Of a DNA stretch of 64,000 nt, positions 24,665 through 33,562 are shown piece after piece. Positions within the stretch are counted from its first letter, which is position 1, and each line of letters starts with the position of its first letter. This stretch comes from Flavonifractor sp052065355 (GTDB lineage: Bacteria; Bacillota; Clostridia; Oscillospirales; Oscillospiraceae), in the NCBI RefSeq assembly GCF_052065355.1, contig NZ_JBQHUF010000012.1, positions 42,005 through 106,004 of the forward strand, in the 5' to 3' direction. Both the position numbers and the translations under genes were made by a program. A model generated the notes under the pieces. The model was not told the origin of the DNA and made no database searches. It saw only the letters and a program-made list of their open reading frames with translations.

Positions 24665-24682
24665 TAATTTTGATTTTTATAC
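24653..24682 (-). promoter_or_regulatory. Candidate sigma-F promoter of spoIIR
   Basis: On the minus strand GTATA (24678-24682), exactly 15 bp, then GTCCAGAATG (24653-24662). This fits the forespore consensus GTATA-N15-GGnnAnAhTR with one mismatch. The GTATA overlaps the TAA stop of ispE. Confidence 0.55.
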
Positions 24683-25561
24683 CTTTTTTTCCATTAAAGT
24701 GCCCATGGATTCCACCAGGAAGGTTTCCCGGTACAGGGGTGCCAGCGCGGCCCGGGCGTCTTCTGCCGCCTGCTGCCGGTCGAACAGGCCAAACACGGTG
24801 GGGCCGGTGCCGCTCATGGAAGCACCCAGAGCTCCATGCTGGATCAGGACGTTTTTGATGGTACAGATCTCCTGATACCGCCGCTGGGGGAGCACGTCCT
24901 CAAAGACGTTGTACATCCGCCGGGCTACCCCGGGCAGGTCCCCTGCCGCCAGAGCGTCAATTAGTCCGGCGGTGTCCGGCCTGCGGCGGATGCGGCAGCC
25001 GTCCAGAGCCCGGAACAGCTCCGGGGTGGACACCGAGAAGGCAGGCTTGCACAGTACCACGTGACAGCGGGGCAGAGACGGCAGGGAAGTGAGGATCTCG
25101 CCCCGACCCTCTGCCAAGGCGGTGCCGCCTCCCACGCAGTAGGGTACGTCGGAGCCCACCAGGGCGCCGATTTCCTCCAGCCGGGTCTGAGACAGGCCGA
25201 GTCCCAGTACCTCATTCAGGCCACGCAGAACAGCGGCGGCGTCGGCACTGCCGCCAGCCATGCCGGCGCACACCGGGATGGTCTTGTCCAGCTTGATGGA
25301 CAGCCCGCCAGGGTCGGTCCCCGTCTCCCGGCACAGAGCCAGGGCGGCTGCTGCGGCCAGGTTGTGTTCATCGGCGGGGAGGAACCCCAGATTGCTGCGC
25401 ATTTCCAGGGGCCTGCCGGTTCCGGTCTCCAGGGCGATGCGGTCCCGGAGCGTGACAGTCTGCATGACCATCTTCATCTCGTGGTAGCCGTCGGGACGCT
25501 TGTCCAACACATCCAGGGAGAGATTCAGTTTGGCGTAGGCAAAGACCTCTGTTGCTGCCAT
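24677..25561 (-). CDS. ispE: 4-diphosphocytidyl-2-C-methyl-D-erythritol kinase
   Basis: IspE performs the ATP-dependent step of the MEP isoprenoid pathway. The 294-residue GHMP kinase shows AYAKLNLSLDVLDKRPDGYHE at the N-terminus, with the catalytic-pocket Lys and the DGYH motif. The ATP loop is PVCAGMAGGSADAAAVLRGLN, and the third motif is GASMSGTGPTVFG. An AAGGAGG site supports ATG 25561. It is the last metabolic gene of the leftward run beginning with the Lrp regulator, although the gap sizes do not prove one operon. Confidence 0.96.
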   Translation of the reverse strand: MAATEVFAYAKLNLSLDVLDKRPDGYHEMKMVMQTVTLRDRIALETGTGRPLEMRSNLGFLPADEHNLAAAAALALCRETGTDPGGLSIKLDKTIPVCAGMAGGSADAAAVLRGLNEVLGLGLSQTRLEEIGALVGSDVPYCVGGGTALAEGRGEILTSLPSLPRCHVVLCKPAFSVSTPELFRALDGCRIRRRPDTAGLIDALAAGDLPGVARRMYNVFEDVLPQRRYQEICTIKNVLIQHGALGASMSGTGPTVFGLFDRQQAAEDARAALAPLYRETFLVESMGTLMEKKV

Positions 25562-25575
25562 GGCCGTGCCTCCTT

Positions 25576-26856
25576 TTATCGGATCTTCCGTGCCTCCAGG
25601 TAGAAGCGCTTGTCATGGGCGTGGCCCATGGAGAAGGTCTTGCGGGGGAGAACTCCGTCCCGGATGACGGTGGGGAAGAGCTGGCTCTTCCCCATGGCGG
25701 GGAGCAGGAAGGCCAGGTTGCCCGGCAGCCGTCCCAGCTGACGGGCCACATCCGCTCCGTGTATGTAGTCAATGCGCACGCCGTGGGACTTCACATATTC
25801 GTCCAGGAAAGGCTGCAGAGTGCCTACCTCCAGCTGAGCTGTAGGCTCAGGGATGGTCACCGCTCCCTCGCCGGCGGCGTGCACGTACCGCAGCACATGT
25901 CCCTCCCCTTCACCGGGGTGGGCGCCGGGGAAAGCGGCGCACAGGCTCATCACCAGTTCTACCGGGTCTACACCGAAGAGCACCCGGTGGATGGCCTCAA
26001 ATTCCAGAGAGTCATCGTGGAGATTCACCAGCTCGCACAGGGCAAACCGGGCGGGCAGGCTGTCCCACTGCTCTTTGGGGGTGAGCTTTTTCTGCCGCTC
26101 ATAGCACTCCTTGGCGGTGGCCAGGGAGTGGTTGCCGTCCCCTACGGCAAAGAGCATGACGGCCTCGTCCTCTACGCCGTACTTCTTTTGGAAAGCGGCG
26201 GGGTCCGCCAGGGCAGACAGGGCGGCGGCCACCAGGTCCATGCTCTCCTGGTCCAGCTTCCAGCCGGTAATGTGGCCGCCCCGCTCCATTAGGTCGAAGT
26301 CGTACACCAGCTCCATCTGGTCCTTCCGGGCCTCCAGAGGCTCGATGACAGTCTTTTCAGGGTCGTCGGTCAGCAGCATCACGTGGGGCAGCTCCAGGGG
26401 CGCATTTTTCCGCACCGCCACCCGGGGCGGGATGCGGGAGAGGACGGTGCCTTCAGTGGCCCGGATGGAGGCGTCAGAGCCCGGCTCATAGTCGTACTGC
26501 TCCAGATCCACCATGCCTACCAGGCCACGGCGGATCTTTCCGTCGTCCAGCCGACGCTCCACATAGATGAGAGCGCCGGGAAATACCTTGAACCGGTCCT
26601 CCCGCAGATAGCGGGTCATGGTGTTGTTGACCTCCATGATGTCGGTTTCCACATTGGGGCCGTCTAGGCAGCTCTCGGGCAGGATGAGACGCAGGGTGGA
26701 GGGGGCGGAGCCCACATATTCCTCCACCCGCTGCCAGTACTCCGGCTGGGAGGTATACTGGTCACAGGCCACCACCGACCACTTGCCGTATTCGCAGTTC
26801 TGAGGCAAAAGGATGTCGGCGGGGCGGAAGGGGAGATGGTCAAATCCGTGGGTCAT
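25576..26856 (-). CDS. DUF1015-family protein
   Basis: A 426-residue protein of the DUF1015 family, which often clusters with serine-biosynthesis genes in Clostridia. Typical segments are FRPADILLP and VVACDQYTSQPEYW near the start, then AVGDGNHSLATAKECYE in the middle and a late GVRIDYIHG. Function is unproven; it may act on a small carboxylate or amino acid intermediate. It lies between ispE and a ThrH-like phosphatase. ATG 26856 is used; an in-frame GTG at 26865 with AGGAAG three bases upstream is the alternative but too tightly spaced. Confidence 0.85.
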   Translation of the reverse strand: MTHGFDHLPFRPADILLPQNCEYGKWSVVACDQYTSQPEYWQRVEEYVGSAPSTLRLILPESCLDGPNVETDIMEVNNTMTRYLREDRFKVFPGALIYVERRLDDGKIRRGLVGMVDLEQYDYEPGSDASIRATEGTVLSRIPPRVAVRKNAPLELPHVMLLTDDPEKTVIEPLEARKDQMELVYDFDLMERGGHITGWKLDQESMDLVAAALSALADPAAFQKKYGVEDEAVMLFAVGDGNHSLATAKECYERQKKLTPKEQWDSLPARFALCELVNLHDDSLEFEAIHRVLFGVDPVELVMSLCAAFPGAHPGEGEGHVLRYVHAAGEGAVTIPEPTAQLEVGTLQPFLDEYVKSHGVRIDYIHGADVARQLGRLPGNLAFLLPAMGKSQLFPTVIRDGVLPRKTFSMGHAHDKRFYLEARKIR

Positions 26857-26879
26857 CTTTCTCACTCACTTCCTGTATG

Positions 26880-27482
26880 TCAGTCCATGGCGCCGCGAAT
26901 GGCGGCCAGCAGGTCGGGGAATTCCTCGTAGGCGGGCAGGTCGGGGTAGTCGGCCTTGATCTGGGCGGTGCTCTTGAACAGGAAGCCCGCCTTGCTGGCC
27001 TGGATCATGCCCAGGTCGTTGAAGCTGTCCCCGGCGGCGATGGTGTCGTAGCCGATGGACTGAAGAGCCTTCACGGTGGTCAGCTTGGACTGGGGGCAGC
27101 GCATGCGGAAACCGGTGATGGTACCGTCGGCGGCCACCTCCAGGGTGTTGCAGAACAGGGTGGGCCAGCCCAGCTTTTTCATCAGGGGCTGGGCGAACTG
27201 CTCAAAGGTATCGCTGAGGATGATCACCTGGCTGAAGGACCGCAGCTCGTCCAGAAATTCCTTGGCGCCGGGCAGCGGGTCGATGGTAGCGATGACGTCC
27301 TGGATCTCCTTCAGACCCAGGTGGTGCTCCTTCAGGATGTCCAGGCGGAAATTCATCAGCTTGTTGTAGTCAGGCTCGTCCCGGGTGGTGCGCTTGAGCT
27401 CGGGGATGCCGGTAGCTTCGGAGAAGGCGATCCAGATCTCAGGGATCAGGACACCTTCCATGTCCAGACAGGTGATGTACAT
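26880..27482 (-). CDS. thrH: ThrH-like phosphoserine phosphatase / homoserine phosphotransferase (HAD)
   Basis: A 200-residue HAD enzyme of the ThrH type, which dephosphorylates phosphoserine and can transfer the phosphate to homoserine. Motif I is CLDMEGVLIPE (DxEGV rather than DxDGT is diagnostic of ThrH). Motif II Ser is in IILSDTFEQF, and motif IV is AAGDSFNDLGM. The Lys of motif III is in CPQSKLTTVKAL. Clustering with an aminotransferase and DUF1015 fits serine or threonine metabolism. It has a GGAGG site. Confidence 0.88.
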   Translation of the reverse strand: MYITCLDMEGVLIPEIWIAFSEATGIPELKRTTRDEPDYNKLMNFRLDILKEHHLGLKEIQDVIATIDPLPGAKEFLDELRSFSQVIILSDTFEQFAQPLMKKLGWPTLFCNTLEVAADGTITGFRMRCPQSKLTTVKALQSIGYDTIAAGDSFNDLGMIQASKAGFLFKSTAQIKADYPDLPAYEEFPDLLAAIRGAMD

Positions 27483-27495
27483 ATTTGATCCTCCT

Positions 27496-28689
27496 TTATC
27501 CTTCCTGATCCCGCTCCTGCTTTTTCTTCAGGTTGGTCAGGAAATTATCCAGCCGGGTCAGAGCCTCGGCAATGTCTTTCATAGAGGTGGCATAGCAGCA
27601 GCGGACGAAGCCCTCGCCGCCGGGGCCAAAGGCGGAGCCGGCGATCACAGCCACTTTCTCCTCCATCAGGAAGCGCTCGCAGAAGTCGTCGGAGCTGAGG
27701 CCGGTGCTGCGAATGTCGGGGAACACATAGAAGGCGCCCTTGGGCTCGAAGCAGGGCAGGCCGATGCGGCGCAGGCCCTCCACCAGGTAGCGGCGGCGTC
27801 CGTCATACTCATCCCGCATGTGCTCGATGTCCCGGTCGCCGTTGCGCATGGCCTCGATGGCGGCGTACTGGCTGGTGGTGGGGGCGGACATGATGCCGAA
27901 CTGGTGGAGCTTGAGCATCTGCTGGATGATGGGGGCGGGGCCGCAGACGTAGCCCATGCGCCAGCCGGTCATGGCGTGGCTCTTGGAGAAGCCGTTGACC
28001 ACGATGGTGCGCTCATACATGTCGGGCAGGTTGGCCATGGACACGTGGTGCTGGCCATAGGTCAGCTCAGCGTAGATCTCATCGGAGACCACCATGATGT
28101 CGGTGCCCCGCAGCACGTCGGCAATGGCCTCCAGATCGGCCCGCTCCATGATGCCACCGGTGGGGTTGGAGGGGAAGGGAAGCACCAGCACCTTGGTGCG
28201 GGGGGTGATGGCGGCCTTCAGCTGTTCAGGAGTGAGGCGGAACTCGTTTTCCGCCTTCAGCTCCACATACACCGGGGTGCCGCCGGCCATGGAAGCCAGG
28301 GGTCCGTAGCACACAAAGGAAGGCACGGGGACGATGACCTCGTCACCGGGGTTGAGCAGGCAGCGCAGAGACAGGTCGATAGCCTCGCTGCCGCCCACGG
28401 TGACGATGATCTGGTGGGCAAAGTCATAGTGCAGATCGAACCGGCGCTCCAGATAGGCGGCGATTTCCCGGCGCAGCTCGGCCATACCGGCGTTGCCGGT
28501 GTACTTGGTAAAGCCCTTCTCCAGGGAATAGATGCCTGCGTCCCGGATGTGCCAGGGGGTGACGAAGTCGGGCTCGCCGATGCCAAGGGAAATGGCGTCC
28601 TTCATCTCCTCCAGAATATCGAAAAAGCGCCGGATCCCGGAGGGCTTTACCTCCTGGATGCGCTTAGACAGTATCTCCTCGTAATTCAT
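27496..28689 (-). CDS. Class I/II PLP-dependent aminotransferase
   Basis: A 397-residue fold-type I aminotransferase. The N-terminus SGIRRFFDILEEMKDAISLGIGEPDF is typical of the AspC/PatA-like group. PSNPTGG, SDEIYAELTYG and the PLP lysine in NGFSKSHAMTGWRMGY are all present, with the substrate-carboxylate Arg in FVRCCYAT. The chosen ATG (28689) overlaps the TGA of the Lrp gene, so it is translationally coupled to its presumed regulator. The amino donor is not predictable; aspartate or aromatic/alanine types are all possible. Confidence 0.9.
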   Translation of the reverse strand: MNYEEILSKRIQEVKPSGIRRFFDILEEMKDAISLGIGEPDFVTPWHIRDAGIYSLEKGFTKYTGNAGMAELRREIAAYLERRFDLHYDFAHQIIVTVGGSEAIDLSLRCLLNPGDEVIVPVPSFVCYGPLASMAGGTPVYVELKAENEFRLTPEQLKAAITPRTKVLVLPFPSNPTGGIMERADLEAIADVLRGTDIMVVSDEIYAELTYGQHHVSMANLPDMYERTIVVNGFSKSHAMTGWRMGYVCGPAPIIQQMLKLHQFGIMSAPTTSQYAAIEAMRNGDRDIEHMRDEYDGRRRYLVEGLRRIGLPCFEPKGAFYVFPDIRSTGLSSDDFCERFLMEEKVAVIAGSAFGPGGEGFVRCCYATSMKDIAEALTRLDNFLTNLKKKQERDQEG

Positions 28690-29162
28690 GAGAAAATCCA
28701 CTCCTTCTCCTGGGTCTCCTGCTTTTCAAAGATCAGATGCTTCTCCTTATATTTATGCAGGATGAAATGGGTAGCGGTCCCTGTCACATCCTCCAGGGTG
28801 GACAGACGCTCGCCCACAAACTGGGCCACTTCCTTCAGGGAACGGCCCGAGATGATAACCGTCAGGTCGTAGGCGCCGCTCATCAGATAGACGCTCTCCA
28901 CCTCGTCGTACTGGTAGATCCGCTCTGCCACCCGGTCAAAGCCCTCGCCCCGCTGGGGGGTGACTTTCACCTCGATGAGGGCGGTGACCGCCTCCCGGTC
29001 AGTGCGGTCCCAGTCCACGATGGCCTTATAGCCCAGGATGACCTTTTCCTCTTCATACCGCTTGATGGCGGCCTTCACGTCTTCCACCGACATATCGGCC
29101 ATGGATGCAAGCTGTTCGGGGGTCAACGTGCAATCGTTTTCCAAAAGCTGGAGCAGCTTCAT
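28686..29162 (-). CDS. Lrp/AsnC-family transcriptional regulator
   Basis: A 158-residue feast/famine regulator. The winged-HTH region spans residues 1-50 (LTPEQLASMADMSVEDVKAAIKRYEEEKVI). It is followed by the linker GYKAIVDW and a RAM ligand-binding domain with VESVYLMSGAYDLTVIISG. Family members bind amino acids and regulate amino acid metabolism. Here the coupled gene is an aminotransferase, so an amino acid effector and local control are likely. It has an AGGAGG site. A promoter and an inverted repeat lie upstream. Confidence 0.92.
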   Translation of the reverse strand: MKLLQLLENDCTLTPEQLASMADMSVEDVKAAIKRYEEEKVILGYKAIVDWDRTDREAVTALIEVKVTPQRGEGFDRVAERIYQYDEVESVYLMSGAYDLTVIISGRSLKEVAQFVGERLSTLEDVTGTATHFILHKYKEKHLIFEKQETQEKEWIFS

Positions 29163-29187
29163 GGTTCATGTTCCTCCAATCAAAAAG

Positions 29188-29210
29188 TTTCCATAGAAAA
29201 TAAATGGAAA
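29188..29210. promoter_or_regulatory. Inverted repeat in the lrp leader (candidate operator)
   Basis: TTTCCAT (29188-29194) and ATGGAAA (29204-29210) are perfect 7-bp arms around 9 bp, between the lrp promoter and start codon. Autoregulation by the Lrp protein would fit. Confidence 0.45.
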
Positions 29211-29225
29211 AGATGATTATCACCT

Positions 29226-29254
29226 ATTATATACGTCCCCGGGGCGAATTACAA
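29226..29254 (-). promoter_or_regulatory. Promoter of the lrp/aminotransferase operon
   Basis: On the minus strand TTGTAA (29249-29254), a 17-bp spacer and a perfect TATAAT (29226-29231). Confidence 0.78.
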
Positions 29255-29362
29255 TAGTGCACTTCCAACTGCCGTTTCTTGCATAAAGTCACCGGAAATG
29301 GGGGGATAAAAATGTTGTATCTTTGTCTATTTTCCCGTAGAAACGTGCCTGATGAAGTGCTA

Positions 29363-29378
29363 TGATGACGTATCATCA
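29363..29378. promoter_or_regulatory. Palindrome upstream of the V-ATPase operon
   Basis: TGATGA-CGTA-TCATCA, perfect 6-bp arms, 31 bp before the first V-ATPase gene. It could be a repressor or activator site. No convincing promoter hexamers were found beyond a weak TTGTAT-N17-TAGAAA pair (29315-29343). Confidence 0.35.
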
Positions 29379-29409
29379 AAAGGGGCAGCGGCCCCGGGGA
29401 GGGATGGCT

Positions 29410-29733
29410 GTGGAGTATCTGGACATGGTGAATCAGATCGTGGCGGCAGAGCACAGCGCGAAGGCGCTGGCCGAGGAGGGCAGGCAGCGGCAGGAGCAGC
29501 TGCGCTCCGGTCTGGAACGGGAAGCGGCCGACCTGCGGGAGGAGTATATGCAGCGTGCCCGGCACCGGGTTGAGCTGGTGGAACAGACCGAGCAGGCCGG
29601 GGCCGAGGAGACCATCGCCCAGCTGGACGAGAAGCAGCGCCAGGCCATGAAACGGGTAGAGGCGGTCTATGAGAAGAACCGGGATAAGTGGGTGGATACC
29701 CTGTTCTCCATGATCGTGGGCGTGCAGCCATGA
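29410..29733 (+). CDS. ntpF: V-type ATPase peripheral stalk subunit G/H
   Basis: A 107-residue, strongly charged, all-helical coiled coil (DMVNQIVAAEHSAKALAEEGRQRQEQL onward). It is the expected partner of subunit E in the peripheral stalk. Assignment rests on size, coiled-coil character and being first in a V-ATPase operon. The start is debatable: GGGGAGGG (29396-29403) abuts ATG 29404 but is properly spaced from the in-frame GTG 29410, so I chose the latter. It overlaps subunit C by 4 bp (ATGA). Confidence 0.78.
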   Translation: MEYLDMVNQIVAAEHSAKALAEEGRQRQEQLRSGLEREAADLREEYMQRARHRVELVEQTEQAGAEETIAQLDEKQRQAMKRVEAVYEKNRDKWVDTLFSMIVGVQP

Positions 29734-30788
29734 TCCAGGCGGATATGCGCTACGGCGCGCTGTCAGCCAAGGTGCGGGCCCTGTATGGCAAACGCCTGCG
29801 GACGGAGGACTTTGCACGGCTGGCGGGACTGAAAAGTGAGGCGGAGATCCTGGACGCCCTGCGGCAGTATCCCGGCTGGAGCCGGGCGCTTTCCCAGTGT
29901 GCCTCCGGCGGCTGGAGCTATGTGGGCCGTATTGAGGTGGAGGCAGCCCTGCGGGAGGAACTGCGGCTGGAGTATCTCAGTCTGGCCCACTATGTGCCCC
30001 GGGAGGACAGGCCGCTGATGGGTTTCCGGATCCGTATTGCTGAGCGCACCGCCATTCTCAATGCCCTGCGGCGACTGAAGGTGGGAAAGTACGGTATGGG
30101 GATGCCGCCCGCCTCCCGCATCGTTGTACTGGGCAAGGTGGACTATAAGGCTCTGCGGGAGTGTGGCAGCTATGACCAGCTGCTTGCCGCAGCCAAAGGG
30201 AGCATCTATTATCCGGTGCTTCTCCACCTGCGGCCGGAGCCGGGGGGACCTCTTCCCGATTATACCACGGCGGAATGCCTGCTGCGTACCGCCTATTTTT
30301 CCCACATGTTCCGCATTGCCCGGCAGCAGTACAGCGGCGCCACCCAAAAGACGCTGCTCCGGGCCATGGGCGGCCAGGCGGACCTGCTGAACATTATCCA
30401 CATCCTGCGGCTGAAGACCTACTTCCCGGACACACCTCAGGAAGAGTATCTGACCATCCTGCTTCCTTTCCATGACAAGCTCAAGCCGGAACTGGTCCGG
30501 CAACTGTGCGCCGCCCTTGATGCCGGGACGGTCTTTGAGCTGCTGAAGCAGACCCCCTACCGGGACTGCTTTGAGGGGATACAGGCTGTGGACGCGGAGG
30601 AATATTACCGCCGGGCCATGTATCTGTTCAATAAGCATCAGCTGATGTGCGCGCCTCCCTCCATCTATACCGCCATGGCCTATCTGGACCTGAAGGAGAT
30701 GGAGATGATGGTGCTGGTCAATATCATTGAATCGGTGAAATACGGCGTACCCTATCATGCGGCTCTGGCGGAGCTGATCGGCGCCTGA
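29730..30788 (+). CDS. ntpC: V-type ATPase subunit C (rotor-top/d-type)
   Basis: A 352-residue helical protein that sits on the membrane ring and couples it to the central stalk. It shows MRYGALSAKVRALYGKRL at the N-terminus, LRLEYLSLAHYVP, and the late MMVLVNIIESVKYGVPYHAALAELIGA, all typical of bacterial/archaeal subunit C. ATG 29730 overlaps the stop of subunit G/H. Low overall conservation is normal for this subunit; the operon context makes the call firm. Confidence 0.92.
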   Translation: MIQADMRYGALSAKVRALYGKRLRTEDFARLAGLKSEAEILDALRQYPGWSRALSQCASGGWSYVGRIEVEAALREELRLEYLSLAHYVPREDRPLMGFRIRIAERTAILNALRRLKVGKYGMGMPPASRIVVLGKVDYKALRECGSYDQLLAAAKGSIYYPVLLHLRPEPGGPLPDYTTAECLLRTAYFSHMFRIARQQYSGATQKTLLRAMGGQADLLNIIHILRLKTYFPDTPQEEYLTILLPFHDKLKPELVRQLCAALDAGTVFELLKQTPYRDCFEGIQAVDAEEYYRRAMYLFNKHQLMCAPPSIYTAMAYLDLKEMEMMVLVNIIESVKYGVPYHAALAELIGA

Positions 30789-30819
30789 GCGCGGAGAACA
30801 TGAAAAAGGAGATGAGGCC

Positions 30820-32769
30820 ATGTCGGTGGTTCCTATGAAGCTGCTTACCCTGGCCGGGCCGCTGGACCAGTTCGACCGGGTGGTCAGCACCTGCGTCGTG
30901 GACCAGCCCTTCCATCCGGAAAACGCCCTGCGGCTGATGGGCAAGGTGAAGGGCGTACTGCCCATGGAGGGCGGCAACCCCTATGCCCCGCTGCTACGCC
31001 GGGCGGAGGAGGTGGCCCGTCAGGCCGGTGTGGAGCTGAACTACGCCCCCTTCCCGGACAAGCTGCCCCGTAAGGAACTGGCGGCCTACTTTGACGGGCT
31101 GGAGGCCAAGGTACAGGAGCTCACCCGCCGGAAGGAGGAACTGGAGCATCAGGCGGCGGACGCATCCGCTGGTGCGGAGCAGCTGGAGCATCTCCAGGGT
31201 ATCGGCACCGATCTGGACGAGCTGTGGGGCCTGGAGTATGCCCGGTTCCGGTACGGCTATCTGCCCCGTGAGACCTATGACAGCTTTCAGGAGACCCTGA
31301 ATCAGGAAGAGGACATCCTCTTTGTGCCTACCACCGTGGGTTCCCGGCGGGTGTACGGCGTGTATTTCACCACCAAGGGGTCCAGGACTCGGGTGGACAT
31401 GCTCTTTTCCTCCCTCCACTTCACCCGGGTAAATCTGGACGTGCAGCCCCACGGCACAGTGGAGCAGGCCATCGCCGATCTGACCGCCCAGGCGGAGAAG
31501 TGGAAAAAAGAGGCCGACCAGGTGGAGGAGGAGCTGAAAACGCTCCGTGAGCAGGAGGGGGAGCGGCTGCTGTCCGACTACGCCTATCTGCGCTATCACA
31601 GCGAGTGCCGGGAGCTGCGGCGGTTTGCCTGCCGCAGCCGGGACAGCTTTTACCTGGTGGGCTGGGTACCGGAGGACGCCCTGGAGGAGCTGCGGAGCAA
31701 GATGGAGCGTTTCGACCAGCTGTCCTGCGTGGTGGACGTGGCCGACGATGTGGAGGGCTTCAAGCCACCTACCAAGCTGAAAAACCCCTTCCTGGGCCGA
31801 GTGTTCCAGCCTTTTCTGGAGATGTACGGTCTGCCGGCCTACAACGAGACCGACCCCTCCCTCTTTATGGCCATCACCTACTGCCTGTTTTTCGGCATCA
31901 TGTTCGGCGATCTGGGCCAGGGACTGTGTCTGGCTCTGCTGGGTCTGGTGCTGAGCAAGGTCAAGGGCATGTGGCTGGGCAGCATCATCACCTGCTGCGG
32001 CCTGTCGGGTGCCCTGTTCGGCTGCGTCTACGGCTCGGTGTTTGGATTTGAGGATATCCTGCCCGGCTTCAAGATCATGGAGCAGACCAACCTGGCCGGT
32101 ATGGGGGTGGTGAGCAACGTACTGCTGTTGCTGGTGATGTCCATCGCCCTGGGTATCTTCATGCTGCTGCTGGTCATGGTGGTGAACATCGTCAACGGCG
32201 TCAGGCAGCGGAATTTTGAAAAGATTTTCTTCGGGCCCAACGGGGCCGCCGGCATGGTGTTCTACGCCGGAGTGCTCTTTGCCGCTCTGTCCACCGCCGC
32301 CTTCGGGGTGAACCTGCTGATCCCCGCCTATGTGCTGCCGGTGATCGTTCTGCCTCTGGTGCTCATGCTGTTCCGGGAACCTCTGTCCCGGCTGCTGGCC
32401 AGGGACCCGAATTGGCGCAGCTTCTCCTTGGGGGAGGTGCTGGGTACCGGCCTGTTTGAGATGTTTGAGACCCTGCTGAGCTACCTGACCAACACGCTGT
32501 CCTTCATGCGAATCGGGGCCTATGCCATTACCCATGTGGGCCTGATGCTGGTGGTCCATATGCTGGCGGAGCTGGCCGGCGGAGTGGGTGGCCCGGTAGG
32601 CATCCTGATCCTGGTGGCAGGCAATGCCTTTGTCATGGGCTTTGAGGGATTGCTGGTGGGCATTCAGGTGCTCCGTCTGGAGTTCTACGAGCTGTTCGGC
32701 CGCTTCTACGACGACGGAGGCATCCCCTTCGCCCCCCGGAAGATCGATTACACCAGCCATACCGACTGA
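30820..32769 (+). CDS. ntpI: V-type ATPase subunit I (a-type stator)
   Basis: A 649-residue two-part stator. Residues 1 to about 330 are cytoplasmic and rich in coiled coil (two helical hairpins around LEAKVQELTRRKEELEHQA). The remainder has about eight membrane helices with FLGRVFQPFLEMYGLPAYNETDPSLFMAITYCLFFG and LSYLTNTLSFMRIGAYAITHVGL. The Arg in SFMRIGAY is the essential arginine facing the K ring. It has an AAGGAG site and lies between C and K. Confidence 0.94.
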   Translation: MSVVPMKLLTLAGPLDQFDRVVSTCVVDQPFHPENALRLMGKVKGVLPMEGGNPYAPLLRRAEEVARQAGVELNYAPFPDKLPRKELAAYFDGLEAKVQELTRRKEELEHQAADASAGAEQLEHLQGIGTDLDELWGLEYARFRYGYLPRETYDSFQETLNQEEDILFVPTTVGSRRVYGVYFTTKGSRTRVDMLFSSLHFTRVNLDVQPHGTVEQAIADLTAQAEKWKKEADQVEEELKTLREQEGERLLSDYAYLRYHSECRELRRFACRSRDSFYLVGWVPEDALEELRSKMERFDQLSCVVDVADDVEGFKPPTKLKNPFLGRVFQPFLEMYGLPAYNETDPSLFMAITYCLFFGIMFGDLGQGLCLALLGLVLSKVKGMWLGSIITCCGLSGALFGCVYGSVFGFEDILPGFKIMEQTNLAGMGVVSNVLLLLVMSIALGIFMLLLVMVVNIVNGVRQRNFEKIFFGPNGAAGMVFYAGVLFAALSTAAFGVNLLIPAYVLPVIVLPLVLMLFREPLSRLLARDPNWRSFSLGEVLGTGLFEMFETLLSYLTNTLSFMRIGAYAITHVGLMLVVHMLAELAGGVGGPVGILILVAGNAFVMGFEGLLVGIQVLRLEFYELFGRFYDDGGIPFAPRKIDYTSHTD

Positions 32770-32789
32770 ATTCAAGGAGGTCAACCATC

Positions 32790-33230
32790 ATGCTGAAATT
32801 CATTGTTCTGTGCTTCGCCGCCCTGGCGGTACTCTCCCCGCTGTTCCTCATCGGCATCCGCAATTACACCGGACAGCGTGCCAAGCGGGCTTTGGGCGTT
32901 AATGTAATGGCCTTCTTCGGCTGCCTGATCCTGTCTGCTGTAGTGGGCATCGGCGGCAGCGCCTCCGCTGCTGGGGCCGCTGAGACCGCCGCAGCAGCCG
33001 CCGCCTCCGGCGCCGGCCTGGCGGAGGGGCTGAAATACGTGGGCGCCGCCCTGGCCGTGGGTCTGAGCGGTATCGGCGGCGGCATCGCTGTGGCTTCTTC
33101 CGCCTCCGCGGCTCTGGGTGCCATCTCGGAGAACGACAAGGCCTTCGGCAAGGCCCTGATCTTCGTGGGTCTGGCAGAAGGCGTGGCCCTGTACGGCCTG
33201 ATCGTGGCCCTGCTGCTGCTCTTTGTGTAA
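32790..33230 (+). CDS. ntpK: V-type ATPase subunit K (proteolipid)
   Basis: A 146-residue hydrophobic proteolipid. The N-terminal helix (residues 2-23), with a basic loop NYTGQRAKRA, precedes three further helices. The ion-carrying glutamate lies in the last helix (FVGLAEGVALYGLIVALLL). The glycine-zipper VGLSGIGGGIAVASSASAALGAISEN is the inner-ring helix. I cannot decide between Na+ and H+: the residue after the Glu is Gly rather than the Ser/Thr seen in typical Na+ sites. AAGGAGG site. Confidence 0.92.
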   Translation: MLKFIVLCFAALAVLSPLFLIGIRNYTGQRAKRALGVNVMAFFGCLILSAVVGIGGSASAAGAAETAAAAAASGAGLAEGLKYVGAALAVGLSGIGGGIAVASSASAALGAISENDKAFGKALIFVGLAEGVALYGLIVALLLLFV

Positions 33231-33231
33231 G

Positions 33232-33540
33232 ATGAAGTACTTTGTGATTACTGACTCCACCGACACCCAGGTGGGCCTACGGCTGGCCGGGGTGGAGGGG
33301 GTGGTGGTGCGGGAGCCCTCCCAGGTGCGGGACGCCATCCAGGCCGCCGCTGCCGATAAGGAGATCGGGGTGCTCCTCATCACCGAGAAGCTGGCCGCAA
33401 TGTGCCAGGACCTCATTGACCCCATGAAGCTGACCGCCCAGCGGCCCCTGGTGGTGGAGATCCCCGACCGCCACAGCGCAGGCCGGGCCCCTGATTCCAT
33501 CACCCGCTACATCCGGGAGGCCATCGGCGTCAAGCTGTGA
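33232..33540 (+). CDS. ntpG: V-type ATPase subunit F
   Basis: A 102-residue Rossmann-like central-stalk subunit. MKYFVITDSTDTQVGLRLAGVEGVVV and IGVLLITEKLAAMC match the family, and the C-terminal helix SITRYIREAIGVKL is typical. ATG 33232 follows the stop of K by one base, so it is coupled. Confidence 0.92.
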   Translation: MKYFVITDSTDTQVGLRLAGVEGVVVREPSQVRDAIQAAAADKEIGVLLITEKLAAMCQDLIDPMKLTAQRPLVVEIPDRHSAGRAPDSITRYIREAIGVKL

Positions 33541-33562
33541 CCTCTGAAAGGAGGACCCTTTC

